In this document: positions 8,046 through 14,732 of the stretch, one piece after another
Layout of the letters: the number at the start of each line of letters is the position of its first letter
Numbering within the stretch: the first letter of the stretch is position 1
Origin: Bacteroidota bacterium
GTDB taxonomy: Bacteria > Bacteroidota > Bacteroidia > Flavobacteriales > Weeksellaceae
Length of the DNA stretch: 17,513 bases
Assembly (NCBI GenBank): GCA_023393915.1
Contig: JAEXBS010000030.1
Span: forward strand, 1-17,513
Direction: 5' to 3'
The notes under the pieces: generated by a model
The model's input: only the letters and a program-made list of their open reading frames with translations
Database searches by the model: none
Told to the model about the DNA's origin: nothing
Position numbers and translations under genes: made by a program

Positions 8046-8122
8046 GGGCCTATAGCTCAGTTGGTCAGAGCAGGCGACTCATAATCGCTTGGTCGCAGGT
8101 TCAAGTCCTGCTGGGCCCACCA
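8046..8122 (+). tRNA. Intact tRNA with anticodon CAU (tRNA-Ile2 or tRNA-Met) carried by the element
   Basis: A complete 77-nt cloverleaf: acceptor GGGCCTA/TGGGCCC (one G-U pair), D-arm GCTC/GAGC, anticodon stem GGCGA/TCGCT around CTCATAA (anticodon CAT at 8080-8082), T-arm GCAGG TTCAAGT CCTGC, and an encoded ACCA end. Its anticodon arm and the following bases closely resemble E. coli tRNA-Ile2 as I remember it (CAGGCGACTCATAATCGCTT), and C4-G69/C5-G68 fit the substrate preference of TilS, so Ile2 is favoured; an anticodon-only call would be tRNA-Met. It starts 31 bp inside the left junction and lies downstream of the host tRNA promoter, so it is likely transcribed from it. Confidence 0.9.
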
Positions 8123-8130
8123 TAACCCCA

Positions 8131-8207
8131 AGGTTTTCAATAAGTTACCGAAAACCTGCCGCTACACCCCGACTTGCCACCCCGAGGAAAACTGCCCTCC
8201 CTCGGGG
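8131..8207. other. Two hairpins in the left-end noncoding stretch
   Basis: The 204 bp between the tRNA and the DUF669 gene end contain two inverted repeats: AGGTTTTC/GAAAACCT (8131-8138 and 8150-8157), and CCCCGAGG/CCTCGGGG (8180-8187 and 8200-8207). Neither is followed by a clear T run, so their use as terminators for the tRNA or for the leftward operon is only possible. Further right are two GGGGGAG motifs (8258-8264, 8270-8276). Confidence 0.4.
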
Positions 8208-8268
8208 CCTTGGCATCGGGCCTTTCTCCAGCGACCTCCGGCCCGCCCCAAAAAGCCGGGGGAGCCGT

Positions 8269-8281
8269 TGGGGGAGAAAAC
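8269..8281 (+). repeat. TGGGGGAGAAAAC, left copy
   Basis: A 13-base sequence found again exactly, in the same orientation, at 17227-17239 near the right end. Each copy has a second GGGGGAG close by. This layout would suit arm-type binding sites for the integrase or AlpA-like factor on both sides of the joined attachment site. That is inference from position only. Confidence 0.4.
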
Positions 8282-8326
8282 CCTTTACCCTCCCCCTCGG
8301 GCCACGTTCCCCTACATTCCCCCAGA

Positions 8327-8851
8327 CTACAGCAGCTCCACCAGCTCCTTGCGCCAGTTCGACGAGGCTTGCTTGTCCGAGCGGCTGATTGCATTGATGT
8401 AGTGCGCGCCCTTGCTCTGACTGAATGTTGCGAAGAAGGGAATGCCCAGCCATTCCGTTTGCCCCTGCCACTGAACCTGTCCGGTTGCGAAGCAGTACGC
8501 CGCAAGCCGGGCCAGTGCGTTCTGCTGCGCGACTACATCAGGATCGTGCAGATGAACACGGTCAAGAATGCGCAGTCCGCGATGCGGGCCGTCTGCAATC
8601 TCTAGGGTCAGCTCCAGGTATTCGCTCCGGCCCGTCTGCACCATCTGCGCGTCGGCGAGCTTGACGAAGTGCTCGCCCGTAATCGGTTTCGGTGCTGCCG
8701 GGACTGTGGTTGCCTTATGCAGTGCCTCCGCATAGGCGATGGCCTCCTTGGCGACTTGTTCTGGGCTCAGGTCTGTGTGCCGTCCAGACGCTAGCAGCCC
8801 TTGCAGAGCGGAAGCGGCGAACAGGTCTTGGCGGGTGATTTGCTTGTGCAT
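8327..8851 (-). CDS. DUF669-like protein (174 aa)
   Basis: The central part (YLELTLEIADGPHRG, then RILDRVHLHDPD and ALARLAAYC) matches the pattern of the phage DUF669 family: 'leveleI.eG.ykGr.i.drl.l...' followed by a helix with an alanine-rich 'l..ic.atg' segment. Members occur beside phage replication and recombination genes and are thought to bind single-stranded DNA or assist replication; the activity is not proven. The start is the ATG at 8851, with AAGGAA upstream, rather than an earlier in-frame codon that would overlap the primase gene. It follows the primase-helicase by 11 bp and is the last gene of the leftward operon. Family assignment is by eye. Confidence 0.65.
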   Translation of the reverse strand: MHKQITRQDLFAASALQGLLASGRHTDLSPEQVAKEAIAYAEALHKATTVPAAPKPITGEHFVKLADAQMVQTGRSEYLELTLEIADGPHRGLRILDRVHLHDPDVVAQQNALARLAAYCFATGQVQWQGQTEWLGIPFFATFSQSKGAHYINAISRSDKQASSNWRKELVELL

Positions 8852-8862
8852 GATGTTGTTCC

Positions 8863-10800
8863 TTATTCGAGTTCGATGGTGACGCCGTTGAAGGTCGGCA
8901 GCAGGCGGATGGGGCTTTCGCCGCCGTTCCACTCGAGCAGCTTCTTCTCGCGCAGGGTCTCGAGCTGACGGCGGGCGTTCTTGCGCACCGTGTCCTTCTT
9001 GTCGGCCGGGCGCTCTTGGTACCAATGGTTGTGATAGGCGATCAGGGGAATCTCGGTGGCGAGGTTGCCGCCAGTCGCCATGCCCGATTGCATGAGCTGG
9101 CGTAGCACCTTGACGGCGGTTGCAGTCCAGCCGGTGAGCGGGCGGGCCTTGCCGTCATGGTCATGGACGACCACACAGGAGGTAATCGGCTCCCCGTCCT
9201 CGTCTTCGCCAAGCTCCACTTGATCGAGGGCGAACGGCAGCGGGATGTTGTCCTGCCCGTCTTTCTGCTTCTCGACAACGGCGCGGTGTGCGTCGCCATC
9301 CTTGCGGCACTGGATGACCGTATCGGCTGCACCTTGCAGGGCCGACGATCCGCGCATCCCCTTGTCCGCGTCCTTGCCGGAGTGATGGACGATCATGACG
9401 TGCAGCGTCGGGCACTTCGCCATGAGGGCGCTGATGGCACCGACAAAGCGCTTCATGTCCTTGGCTGAGTTCTCGTCGTCGCCTTCGCCGAAGAAGCGGC
9501 TCAGGGTGTCGATGATGAGCAAGGCGGGCGGGACGCCGCAGCGGGCCGTTACCTGATCCAGCACCATTGCCATCTTCTCGCCTTCGTCCGGCGTGCTCAG
9601 GGAGTGCGGCAGAAAGAAGATGTTAGGCGCGTCGCAATGCTTCACCTTGGCGATGGCCTTGCCGCGCATCCGTAGCCCCGACACACCCTCGCCAGCCGCG
9701 TAAATAACCGGCCCCTGCCGGGTGTCCCTCCCCATCCAGGGTTGCCCCGTGGCGACGGCGTAACCGAGGTCCAGCGCGAGGAACGACTTACCCGCACCGG
9801 GGGCACCGTAGAGGACCGACAAGCCGCCTTCGCCGAGGATGCCGCGAACCAGCTTGAGTACCGAAACCTTCTTCTGGATGAACTCGGCGAACGGCTCCAG
9901 CAGGTTTGCCGCGAGCGCCTTCTTTGTCGCTTCCCACTTGGCGATGATGACTTGTGCAACCCGGCGACCATGCTCCATCAGCGCACGTTCGCTGTCGCCG
10001 ATGCGGCGGGCCTTGGGTAGCGTGAGCTTGTCGAGGTAGTCCGGGCGCTTGGTTGCCTTGTCGCGCTGGCCCAGCGCCGAAGCCAAGAACAGGCGCTTTA
10101 CCTGTTCGTCGTCGCTGGTGAACTCGGCCAGCTTTCCGGCAAGCTCCAGATCGGCGGGCGACTGCGAACCGTCACCGATTCCAAGCTGCTGCCAGTTGCC
10201 GTTCCAAAGCGACTCGAAGCGGCGGCCATACGTTGCCCGCGCCTTTGCCAGCACTTCTTCATCGCTGACTTGCAGGAGCGGCGGCACATCTACAACCGGG
10301 GCCGCTTGCGGCTTGTTCATCTCCGCGTGCAGCACTTCCAGCATGGGCTGGTAGTCGGCAACCGGGAGCGGGCGCACTACGTCGCCGGTGAAGATCATGA
10401 AACGCTTGTCGGAATAGACCTCTACGTTGTCCCGATGGACGCCAGAGGGAACCACGCCGCGCACGACGATGTGGTAGCCGGTGCCGCTGCTGCTCCGCTC
10501 GGTGTAGGACTGGAAGGCTTCCAGAATCTTCTGGTGCCGCGCCTTCTGTTCTTCGGTCGCGGGCTTGGTCGGCTTGTCGTCCAAGTCGATGACGCAGAAG
10601 GGGTCATCAGCCGACAGCATGAAACCGACGCGCAAGCCGTACTGGTCGGCATAGGCTTCGGCCTGCTCGAACGTCCCCCATGTGGCCGGATCGGTCGGGT
10701 CTGCCAGCCTTCCCGTCTTCGGATCGAGGGGCGCTTTGTCTGCGCGTGCGCAGGCCCATTGCGGGAGCTGCCGCAGCTCCAGCGGTATGTTGTTCTTCAT
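8863..10800 (-). CDS. Primase/polymerase-helicase replication protein (645 aa)
   Basis: A two-part replication initiator. The N-terminal domain looks like an archaeo-eukaryotic primase/polymerase: CVIDLDD with the metal-binding Asp pair (D72, D74) and SGTGYH with the conserved His (H110). A helical linker (about 180-265) of the kind found in phage and plasmid prim-pols follows. The second half is a RecA-type helicase/ATPase with Walker A GAPGAGKS (332-339), Walker B ALLIIDT (Asp 431) and VHHSGKD (471-477). The last 80 residues look like a winged helix. GGAGG lies five bases before the ATG. It sits between alpA and the DUF669 gene. Such proteins replicate satellites and small integrated replicons from a nearby iteron origin. 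Confidence 0.82.
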   Translation of the reverse strand: MKNNIPLELRQLPQWACARADKAPLDPKTGRLADPTDPATWGTFEQAEAYADQYGLRVGFMLSADDPFCVIDLDDKPTKPATEEQKARHQKILEAFQSYTERSSSGTGYHIVVRGVVPSGVHRDNVEVYSDKRFMIFTGDVVRPLPVADYQPMLEVLHAEMNKPQAAPVVDVPPLLQVSDEEVLAKARATYGRRFESLWNGNWQQLGIGDGSQSPADLELAGKLAEFTSDDEQVKRLFLASALGQRDKATKRPDYLDKLTLPKARRIGDSERALMEHGRRVAQVIIAKWEATKKALAANLLEPFAEFIQKKVSVLKLVRGILGEGGLSVLYGAPGAGKSFLALDLGYAVATGQPWMGRDTRQGPVIYAAGEGVSGLRMRGKAIAKVKHCDAPNIFFLPHSLSTPDEGEKMAMVLDQVTARCGVPPALLIIDTLSRFFGEGDDENSAKDMKRFVGAISALMAKCPTLHVMIVHHSGKDADKGMRGSSALQGAADTVIQCRKDGDAHRAVVEKQKDGQDNIPLPFALDQVELGEDEDGEPITSCVVVHDHDGKARPLTGWTATAVKVLRQLMQSGMATGGNLATEIPLIAYHNHWYQERPADKKDTVRKNARRQLETLREKKLLEWNGGESPIRLLPTFNGVTIELE

Positions 10801-10817
10801 GGCCGCCTCCGCTGTCG

Positions 10818-11018
10818 TCAGTTCGCAGCGGTCAGGGATGCAGCCTCGCGTTCAGCGATCCACGCATCCACAGTCTCGCGTTTCCATGCGACGCAGTTCG
10901 GGCCGAGCTTGATGCCTTTCGGAAAGCGGCCCTTCTGGAGCCACTTGTAGAAGCAAGGGAGGGAGATGTTCAGGAGGACGCAAACATCAGTTGCGCGTAG
11001 GAATGCCTTCTCGGTCAT
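10818..11018 (-). CDS. AlpA-family regulator / excisionase-like protein (66 aa)
   Basis: A short MerR-like helix-turn-helix protein. The order RATDVCVLLNIS, FYKWLQKGRFPKGIKLGP, VAWKRETVDAWIAERE is the typical AlpA pattern (recognition helix, 'FP..vkLg' wing, 'aW...eV.aWi..R'). AlpA proteins activate integrase or replication genes of P4-like elements and can act as excision factors. GGAG lies nine bases before the ATG. It is the first gene of the leftward operon alpA - primase/helicase - DUF669, with 17 bp to the next gene, so it probably sets the expression of replication. An inverted repeat sits just upstream. Confidence 0.87.
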   Translation of the reverse strand: MTEKAFLRATDVCVLLNISLPCFYKWLQKGRFPKGIKLGPNCVAWKRETVDAWIAEREAASLTAAN

Positions 11019-11033
11019 GGTAGTGCTCCAGAA

Positions 11034-11060
11034 AAACCGTTGATGAATGCGCTACGGTTT
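11034..11060. promoter_or_regulatory. Inverted repeat upstream of alpA (operator candidate)
   Basis: AAACCGT (11034-11040) and ACGGTTT (11054-11060) form a perfect 7-bp inverted repeat with a 13-base spacer, 16 bp before the alpA start. About 20-half-turn spacing suits a dimeric repressor or AlpA itself. Further upstream two direct repeats, TTGCACCCAGA (11121-11131) and TTGCACCCCAGA (11146-11157), are 25 bp apart. Confidence 0.4.
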
Positions 11061-11240
11061 CCGGACACAGTCCTACTGATGTACATGCGCTGGGAAAAAT
11101 ATACCCCCGGATAATACGCATTGCACCCAGAAAGTAGATCCTCTTTTGCACCCCAGATCGAGCAAATGAGAACTGCTCGCAAGTAGAGAAAGACTCGCGC
11201 ATCCCAGCCTACCCCCAAGACTGCGGACGAAAGGACGGGC

Positions 11241-11338
11241 GGGATATGGGGACCCCCTAAAGGGGGAGGTCCCAGACATCCCGGCCCCCGTCCCGCTGGG
11301 ATATCCCGCCCGGGATATGGGATATGAAGAAATATCCC
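11241..11338. other. Candidate replication origin: GGGATAT iterons and hairpin
   Basis: Six copies of GGGATAT lie within 98 bp: direct at 11241, 11298, 11312 and 11319, and inverted at 11301-11307 and 11332-11338. Two of them overlap as the palindrome GGGATATCCC (11298-11307), and two others are head to tail. Between the first copy and the cluster is a GC-rich hairpin (GGGGACCCCCT / AGGGGGAGGTCCC, 11249-11273). The whole 11019-11821 stretch is gene-poor and lies between the leftward replication operon and the rightward cluster, which is where a prim-pol element would keep its origin. Repeats are seen directly; origin function is inferred. Confidence 0.55.
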
Positions 11339-11390
11339 GGCTAGTTCCAGACGATGACGCGACCGCTAGAACGGCATCTTTACCGGGAGC

Positions 11391-11567
11391 ATGTCACCGG
11401 AGGAAGACAGGGAGGCCAGCAACGGCGGCACCAACGCCGACCTTTTTACCCGGCTGGCGGGGCAGGCTGAGTTGAAACCCTGTGGTTTTCAGGCTTCCAG
11501 ATATGTAGTCGGCTGGTCTGATGGAAAAAGAGTAACTCCAGCAACGAGTTACAGACTTCGCCACTAG
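11391..11567 (+). CDS. Possible small protein (58 aa)
   Basis: An ATG-started reading frame in the gene-poor stretch encodes 58 residues beginning MSPEEDREAS and ending SYRLRH. The first half has G/C at most third codon positions, as in the element's real genes. The ribosome site is poor: GGAG is only one base from the ATG. No family is recognised. It could equally be chance in GC-rich DNA. The rest of 11568-11821 shows no gene that I can support. Confidence 0.3.
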   Translation: MSPEEDREASNGGTNADLFTRLAGQAELKPCGFQASRYVVGWSDGKRVTPATSYRLRH

Positions 11568-11821
11568 CTGGGGGCGTGCAGAGGGGCGACAAACAGGCAA
11601 AAAGAAACCCCGGAGGGCGAACCCATCCGAGGTTGGAGCAGCGCGCCGGGCTTTGATCGACGCGCCAACCAGTTTCCTCAGGGCGGCTCCGGGGTAGCTG
11701 GTAGGGCCAATGTCCCATAAAGCCCAATCCTCGGCACCGCGTTGGCATCACCTTTCTCCGTGCCCCACCATTTTTACGGCGGGAACATAGCGGCAACCCT
11801 GAATTTTATTGGTTGCCCAGA

Positions 11822-12427
11822 ATGAAAACACCGCCTTGGAAGCTGACGCCCGAACAGCTTGCCCAGCAGCAAGCCGAAGCTGCCGCAGTCCCCACCGAGT
11901 CCGGCATCGCCAAAGATGCCAAGACCGGGCATTTCGCCAAAGGCAACGCGGGCCGTCCGAAAGGCTCCCGAAACAAAGTGACCCTTGCCATCGAGAACAT
12001 GATGGAAGGCGAAGCCGAGGCCATCACCCGCAGTTGCATCGACCTCGCCAAGCGCGGCGACCCGACCGCCATGCGCATCGTCATGGATCGCATCGCGCCC
12101 GTTCGCAAGGGCCGCCCGATTCCCAAGCTGGAGAAGCGCGACGGCGAAACGAGCATCGAAGCCCTGCTTCGGGCCGTCCTCGAAGGGGAGATTGCCCCCG
12201 AGGAAGGCAAGGAGGTTGTCGGCCTCATCGAAAGCGCCGCCCGTGTGGCTGCCACCCAGATTCTGGCCGACATGCGCCAGCGCCAGATGGAAGCCTTCCA
12301 GAAGGCAGCCGACTCCGGCGGGGTTCCCGGCGGCGTCATGTTGGTTCCCATGCTGGGCGGACTGGACGACTGGGAAAGCGCCGTCCTCAAGCAGCAGCAC
12401 CACCTCAAGCTCACCGTTAAGGAGTAA
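11822..12427 (+). CDS. DUF5681-type protein (201 aa)
   Basis: The N-terminal part has the block FAKGNAGRPKGSRNKVTLAI followed by EAEAITRSCIDLAKRGDPTAMRIVMDRIAP, which matches the DUF5681 pattern (Gly-rich 'GRPKGSrNk' basic segment, then a helical 'A.ltr..ielAk.GD..Alr...dRi.p'). The family is common in phages and genomic islands, often close to terminase genes; its function is not established. The C-terminal half is helical, then Gly/Val-rich (SGGVPGGVMLVPMLGG). ATG at 11822 is taken as the start (a TTG lies nine bases upstream); no ribosome site is evident. It opens the rightward cluster and its last codons contain the AAGGAG used by the next gene. Confidence 0.72.
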   Translation: MKTPPWKLTPEQLAQQQAEAAAVPTESGIAKDAKTGHFAKGNAGRPKGSRNKVTLAIENMMEGEAEAITRSCIDLAKRGDPTAMRIVMDRIAPVRKGRPIPKLEKRDGETSIEALLRAVLEGEIAPEEGKEVVGLIESAARVAATQILADMRQRQMEAFQKAADSGGVPGGVMLVPMLGGLDDWESAVLKQQHHLKLTVKE

Positions 12428-12430
12428 CCC

Positions 12431-13126
12431 ATGAACATCGAATCGCAGTACCTCGTCAAAGACCCCGCCGCTACTGGCTTCCTCGACAACGCCCAGCTCG
12501 ACACCGGGCTCGCTGCCATATTGGGCGATCCCAAGGGCATCGACGCCCATGTCGCGCCGGACGTGCAGAGCGCCCATATCACCCTCAAGGATGCGGCCAA
12601 GAAGATTGCGGCGCTGGTCGGCGACCCGACCCGGACGGAGGTTCAGAAACACGCCGCCGCCAAGCAGCTTGCGGAGAAGGTGACCAACCATCTGGAGAAG
12701 TCCAAGGCCGCGCTGGAGGCGCACGCCGAGAAGCTGAAAGCATCCGCACTGGCGCAGGCTGATTTGCATCTCGGCCCCAGCTCGGACCGCAGCGCCCTGC
12801 ATAGCGAGATTCGTAGCTGGGTGCGCGAGCAGGCCAAAACGCCGGAAGGGCTGCTGCAAGTGAAGCAGGCGATGGCGGACAACGACGACGTTGCAGCCAT
12901 CCTCTGGCACTCGCCCTCGTTCCTCGTCGGGCTGGCTCCCAGCGTCCATGAAGGGCTGCGCCTCGAAGCCCTGCAATCGCGCAAGCCGGACCTCTACACC
13001 AGCCTGAGCAACAGCGTCGGCCTGTCAAAGCTGGCGGGCAAGTATGAAGCCGCCATCCGCAAGGTTGCGCCCAGCTTCTACACGCCCAGCCTCGCGGAGC
13101 AGGCCAGCAAACGAGTGGAAATCTAG
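12431..13126 (+). CDS. Hypothetical protein (231 aa), mostly helical
   Basis: No family recognised. Residues about 50-112 are Ala/Lys/Glu-rich with heptad-like spacing (AAKQLAEKVTNHLEKSKAAL) and probably form a coiled coil. The C-terminal half contains more mixed helices (SEIRSWVREQ; LRLEALQSRKPDLYTSLSNS). No signal peptide or membrane segment is seen. The ATG is well supported: AAGGAG lies six bases upstream, inside the end of the DUF5681 gene, with a 3-bp gap, so the two are translated as a coupled pair. Cluster position points to a shared, unknown task. Confidence 0.75.
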   Translation: MNIESQYLVKDPAATGFLDNAQLDTGLAAILGDPKGIDAHVAPDVQSAHITLKDAAKKIAALVGDPTRTEVQKHAAAKQLAEKVTNHLEKSKAALEAHAEKLKASALAQADLHLGPSSDRSALHSEIRSWVREQAKTPEGLLQVKQAMADNDDVAAILWHSPSFLVGLAPSVHEGLRLEALQSRKPDLYTSLSNSVGLSKLAGKYEAAIRKVAPSFYTPSLAEQASKRVEI

Positions 13127-13163
13127 CCCCCGACAACTCCCCCGGAACGAGCGGGCCGACCGG

Positions 13164-13180
13164 AAGGCGTTGATTGCCTT
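13164..13180 (+). other. Hairpin between two cluster genes
   Basis: In the 101-bp gap, AAGGC (13164-13168) and GCCTT (13176-13180) flank a 7-base loop, with CCG/CGG able to extend the stem imperfectly, followed by GGTTTGCCCTT. It could weaken read-through or stabilise the upstream message. Evidence is structural only. Confidence 0.3.
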
Positions 13181-13227
13181 GGCGGTTTGCCCTTCTCGCC
13201 ACCGGATAACAAATCAGGTAGCCCGCC

Positions 13228-13644
13228 ATGACCGAAGCTCAGACCAACCTAGCCGCGCTGGCCGACTGGATCAAAGCCAGTAGCGCACCGCGTAAAACCC
13301 CGCTCGGCGGCGATACCCTCGTCGGCCCGTTTGCCGTCCTCGTCCCGCTGGCCCTCGACCAAGCGCCCGCGCCGACCTTCGACCCCGAAGCCCTGCCCCT
13401 GTGGGTACTGCAAGCACAGGCACCCGCCGACCTTCCAGCCATCGACACCAGCGCCCCGGCCAGCCAAGACCGCAAGGCGCAGCGCCTCGGGCATATCGTC
13501 TGGATGGTGCAGGAGGGCCGCTTTCCGGGCATCCAGCTTATTGACCTGACCGACCCCAGCGAAACGCTACAGGCGGCGCTTGACCGGCAAGCCCCCGGCC
13601 TCGACCTCGACCAGACCGCCGCCGTCTTCCTGCCCCGCTGGTGA
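13228..13644 (+). CDS. Hypothetical protein (138 aa)
   Basis: No family recognised. The protein is Ala/Pro/Leu/Asp-rich and acidic, begins MTEAQTNLAALADWIKASSA, and has a proline-rich middle (about 45-80) and a C-terminal segment containing HIVWMVQEGRFPG. No signal peptide, membrane span or metal-binding motif is visible. Third codon positions are almost all G/C, like its neighbours, supporting it as a real gene. Its ribosome site is weak (AGG about ten bases upstream). It ends 4 bp before the next start, so the two are likely cotranslated. Confidence 0.7.
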   Translation: MTEAQTNLAALADWIKASSAPRKTPLGGDTLVGPFAVLVPLALDQAPAPTFDPEALPLWVLQAQAPADLPAIDTSAPASQDRKAQRLGHIVWMVQEGRFPGIQLIDLTDPSETLQAALDRQAPGLDLDQTAAVFLPRW

Positions 13645-13648
13645 TTGC

Positions 13649-14119
13649 ATGGCCCGCATCATCGCCAAGGAAGGGCCAGACTTGCCTCCGCTGACGCCAG
13701 ACCTACGGCACACGCCCGCCGATGCCATCCATAACCTGTTCGGCGCGGTCTTCATGCAGGCGCTACAAGAACAGGATCGGGAATGGGTGGAGTCGCCCGA
13801 CTACCTGCGGATTGCCGACTTTGCAGGGATCGACCTGGACCTAGCGGAGCGGGTGCGCCGCATGTTCCTTGCTGGGGAGATCAGGCCCGGAGCCTTCGCG
13901 GGTCTTGCCCCCGCCATGCCGCCCGACCGCATCCGTTCTGCGGCGCAGCCTTCGACCACTATCGGCCCCGTCGAGATGGTCCGGGCCATCGCCGCGACCA
14001 TGCCCGATGCTAAACCCAGCGAGGTCGTCCGCGCCTGCATTGCCGCTGGGGTCAATCCGGCGACGGCAGCAACCCAAGTCCGCAAGTATCGAAAGGCGCT
14101 TGCTGAGTCGAACAATTGA
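13649..14119 (+). CDS. Hypothetical protein (156 aa) with C-terminal helical module
   Basis: Begins MARIIAKEGPDLPPLTPDLR at the ATG four bases after the previous stop; a longer reading frame overlapping the upstream gene is not needed. The N-terminal part has DREWVESPDYLRIADFAGID, a helical segment of the sort seen in small phage proteins. The C-terminal 48 residues (GPVEMVRAIAATMPDAKPSE then VVRACIAAGVNPATAATQVR) align with the end of the next gene's product, so the two proteins share a module. The module looks like a small helical, possibly DNA- or protein-binding domain; its function is unknown. Confidence 0.75.
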   Translation: MARIIAKEGPDLPPLTPDLRHTPADAIHNLFGAVFMQALQEQDREWVESPDYLRIADFAGIDLDLAERVRRMFLAGEIRPGAFAGLAPAMPPDRIRSAAQPSTTIGPVEMVRAIAATMPDAKPSEVVRACIAAGVNPATAATQVRKYRKALAESNN

Positions 14120-14211
14120 TCGTCGTTCGGAGTGCCACCCCTGCGGCTCAGCTTGATTATTCACCTCATGGGCAGGGGAACAGGCCCCCGCCGCCTAACA
14201 GGAGAATCATC

Positions 14212-14502
14212 ATGGCAACTCGCAACCGCCGCGCCCCCAAGAACGACCAGCCCGAAGAAATCCAAGAAGCAGCCCCGGAAGTGCAGGCCGAGGAAGTCCA
14301 GCAGGAAGAAGCCCCCGCCCCTGTGGTCAAGGCCCGCAATGCCTCCACCGTCGAAAGTCCCGTCAAGCGCGTCTGGGCCATCGCCGACTCGATGCCCGAG
14401 GCCAAGCGGAAGGATGTCATCGCCGCCTGCGTTGCAGAAGGCATCGCCTTCTTCACGGCGCGGACGCAATACCAGAAGTGGAAGCAAAATCAGGCGACCT
14501 GA
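14212..14502 (+). CDS. Hypothetical protein (96 aa) with the same C-terminal module
   Basis: Start at ATG 14212 with GGAG seven bases upstream. The first 48 residues are low-complexity: basic (MATRNRRAPK), then Glu/Gln/Ala/Pro-rich and acidic (EEVQQEEAPAPV), probably disordered. The second half, SPVKRVWAIADSMPEAKRKD then VIAACVAEGIAFFTARTQYQ, matches the tail of the preceding protein at PV--V-AIA--MP-AK---V--AC-A-G----TA-TQ--K. In both the module is at the C-terminus. A Rho-independent terminator follows 26 bp after the stop, so this is the last gene of the five-gene rightward cluster. Confidence 0.8.
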   Translation: MATRNRRAPKNDQPEEIQEAAPEVQAEEVQQEEAPAPVVKARNASTVESPVKRVWAIADSMPEAKRKDVIAACVAEGIAFFTARTQYQKWKQNQAT

Positions 14503-14528
14503 TTAACCATCCGAGAATCAACGACCGA

Positions 14529-14563
14529 AACGCCCAATCCCGCCAAGGGGTTGGGCGTTTTGC
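14529..14563 (+). terminator. Terminator of the five-gene cluster
   Basis: AACGCCCAATCCC (14529-14541), loop GCCAA, then GGGGTTGGGCGTT (14547-14559): a 13-bp stem with one wobble pair, followed by TTTGCCTTT. A clear Rho-independent terminator for the rightward cluster. Confidence 0.85.
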
Positions 14564-14732
14564 CTTTCTGGAGGGGTCCATCTGGGGGAGGGGTCGGCCT
14601 TGTTACCTGCGATTTTAGGGGGCCGAGGGCCGGGGCTATAGGGTAGGAAGGGCCAAGGCCCGTTCGCCCGGTATAGCGCGGTTACGAGGGCTAGGGGTGG
14701 AAACCCGCAAAGCAAGCCAACGCCAAATGATC

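Noticed and set aside
11576..11655. GTG-started frame of about 26 codons (MQRGDKQAKRNPGG...)
   Set aside because: Too short, no good ribosome site and no independent support.
11446..11796. Minus-strand frame of 116 codons in the gene-poor stretch
   Set aside because: No ribosome site, Cys/Pro/Arg-rich random-looking composition and no family resemblance.
11774..12976. Long open frame on the minus strand opposite the DUF5681 and 231-aa genes (400 codons)
   Set aside because: GC-rich coding DNA gives long antisense frames. The plus-strand genes have good ribosome sites, coupled spacing and a recognisable family, and the antisense product has low-complexity Gly/Leu/Arg composition.
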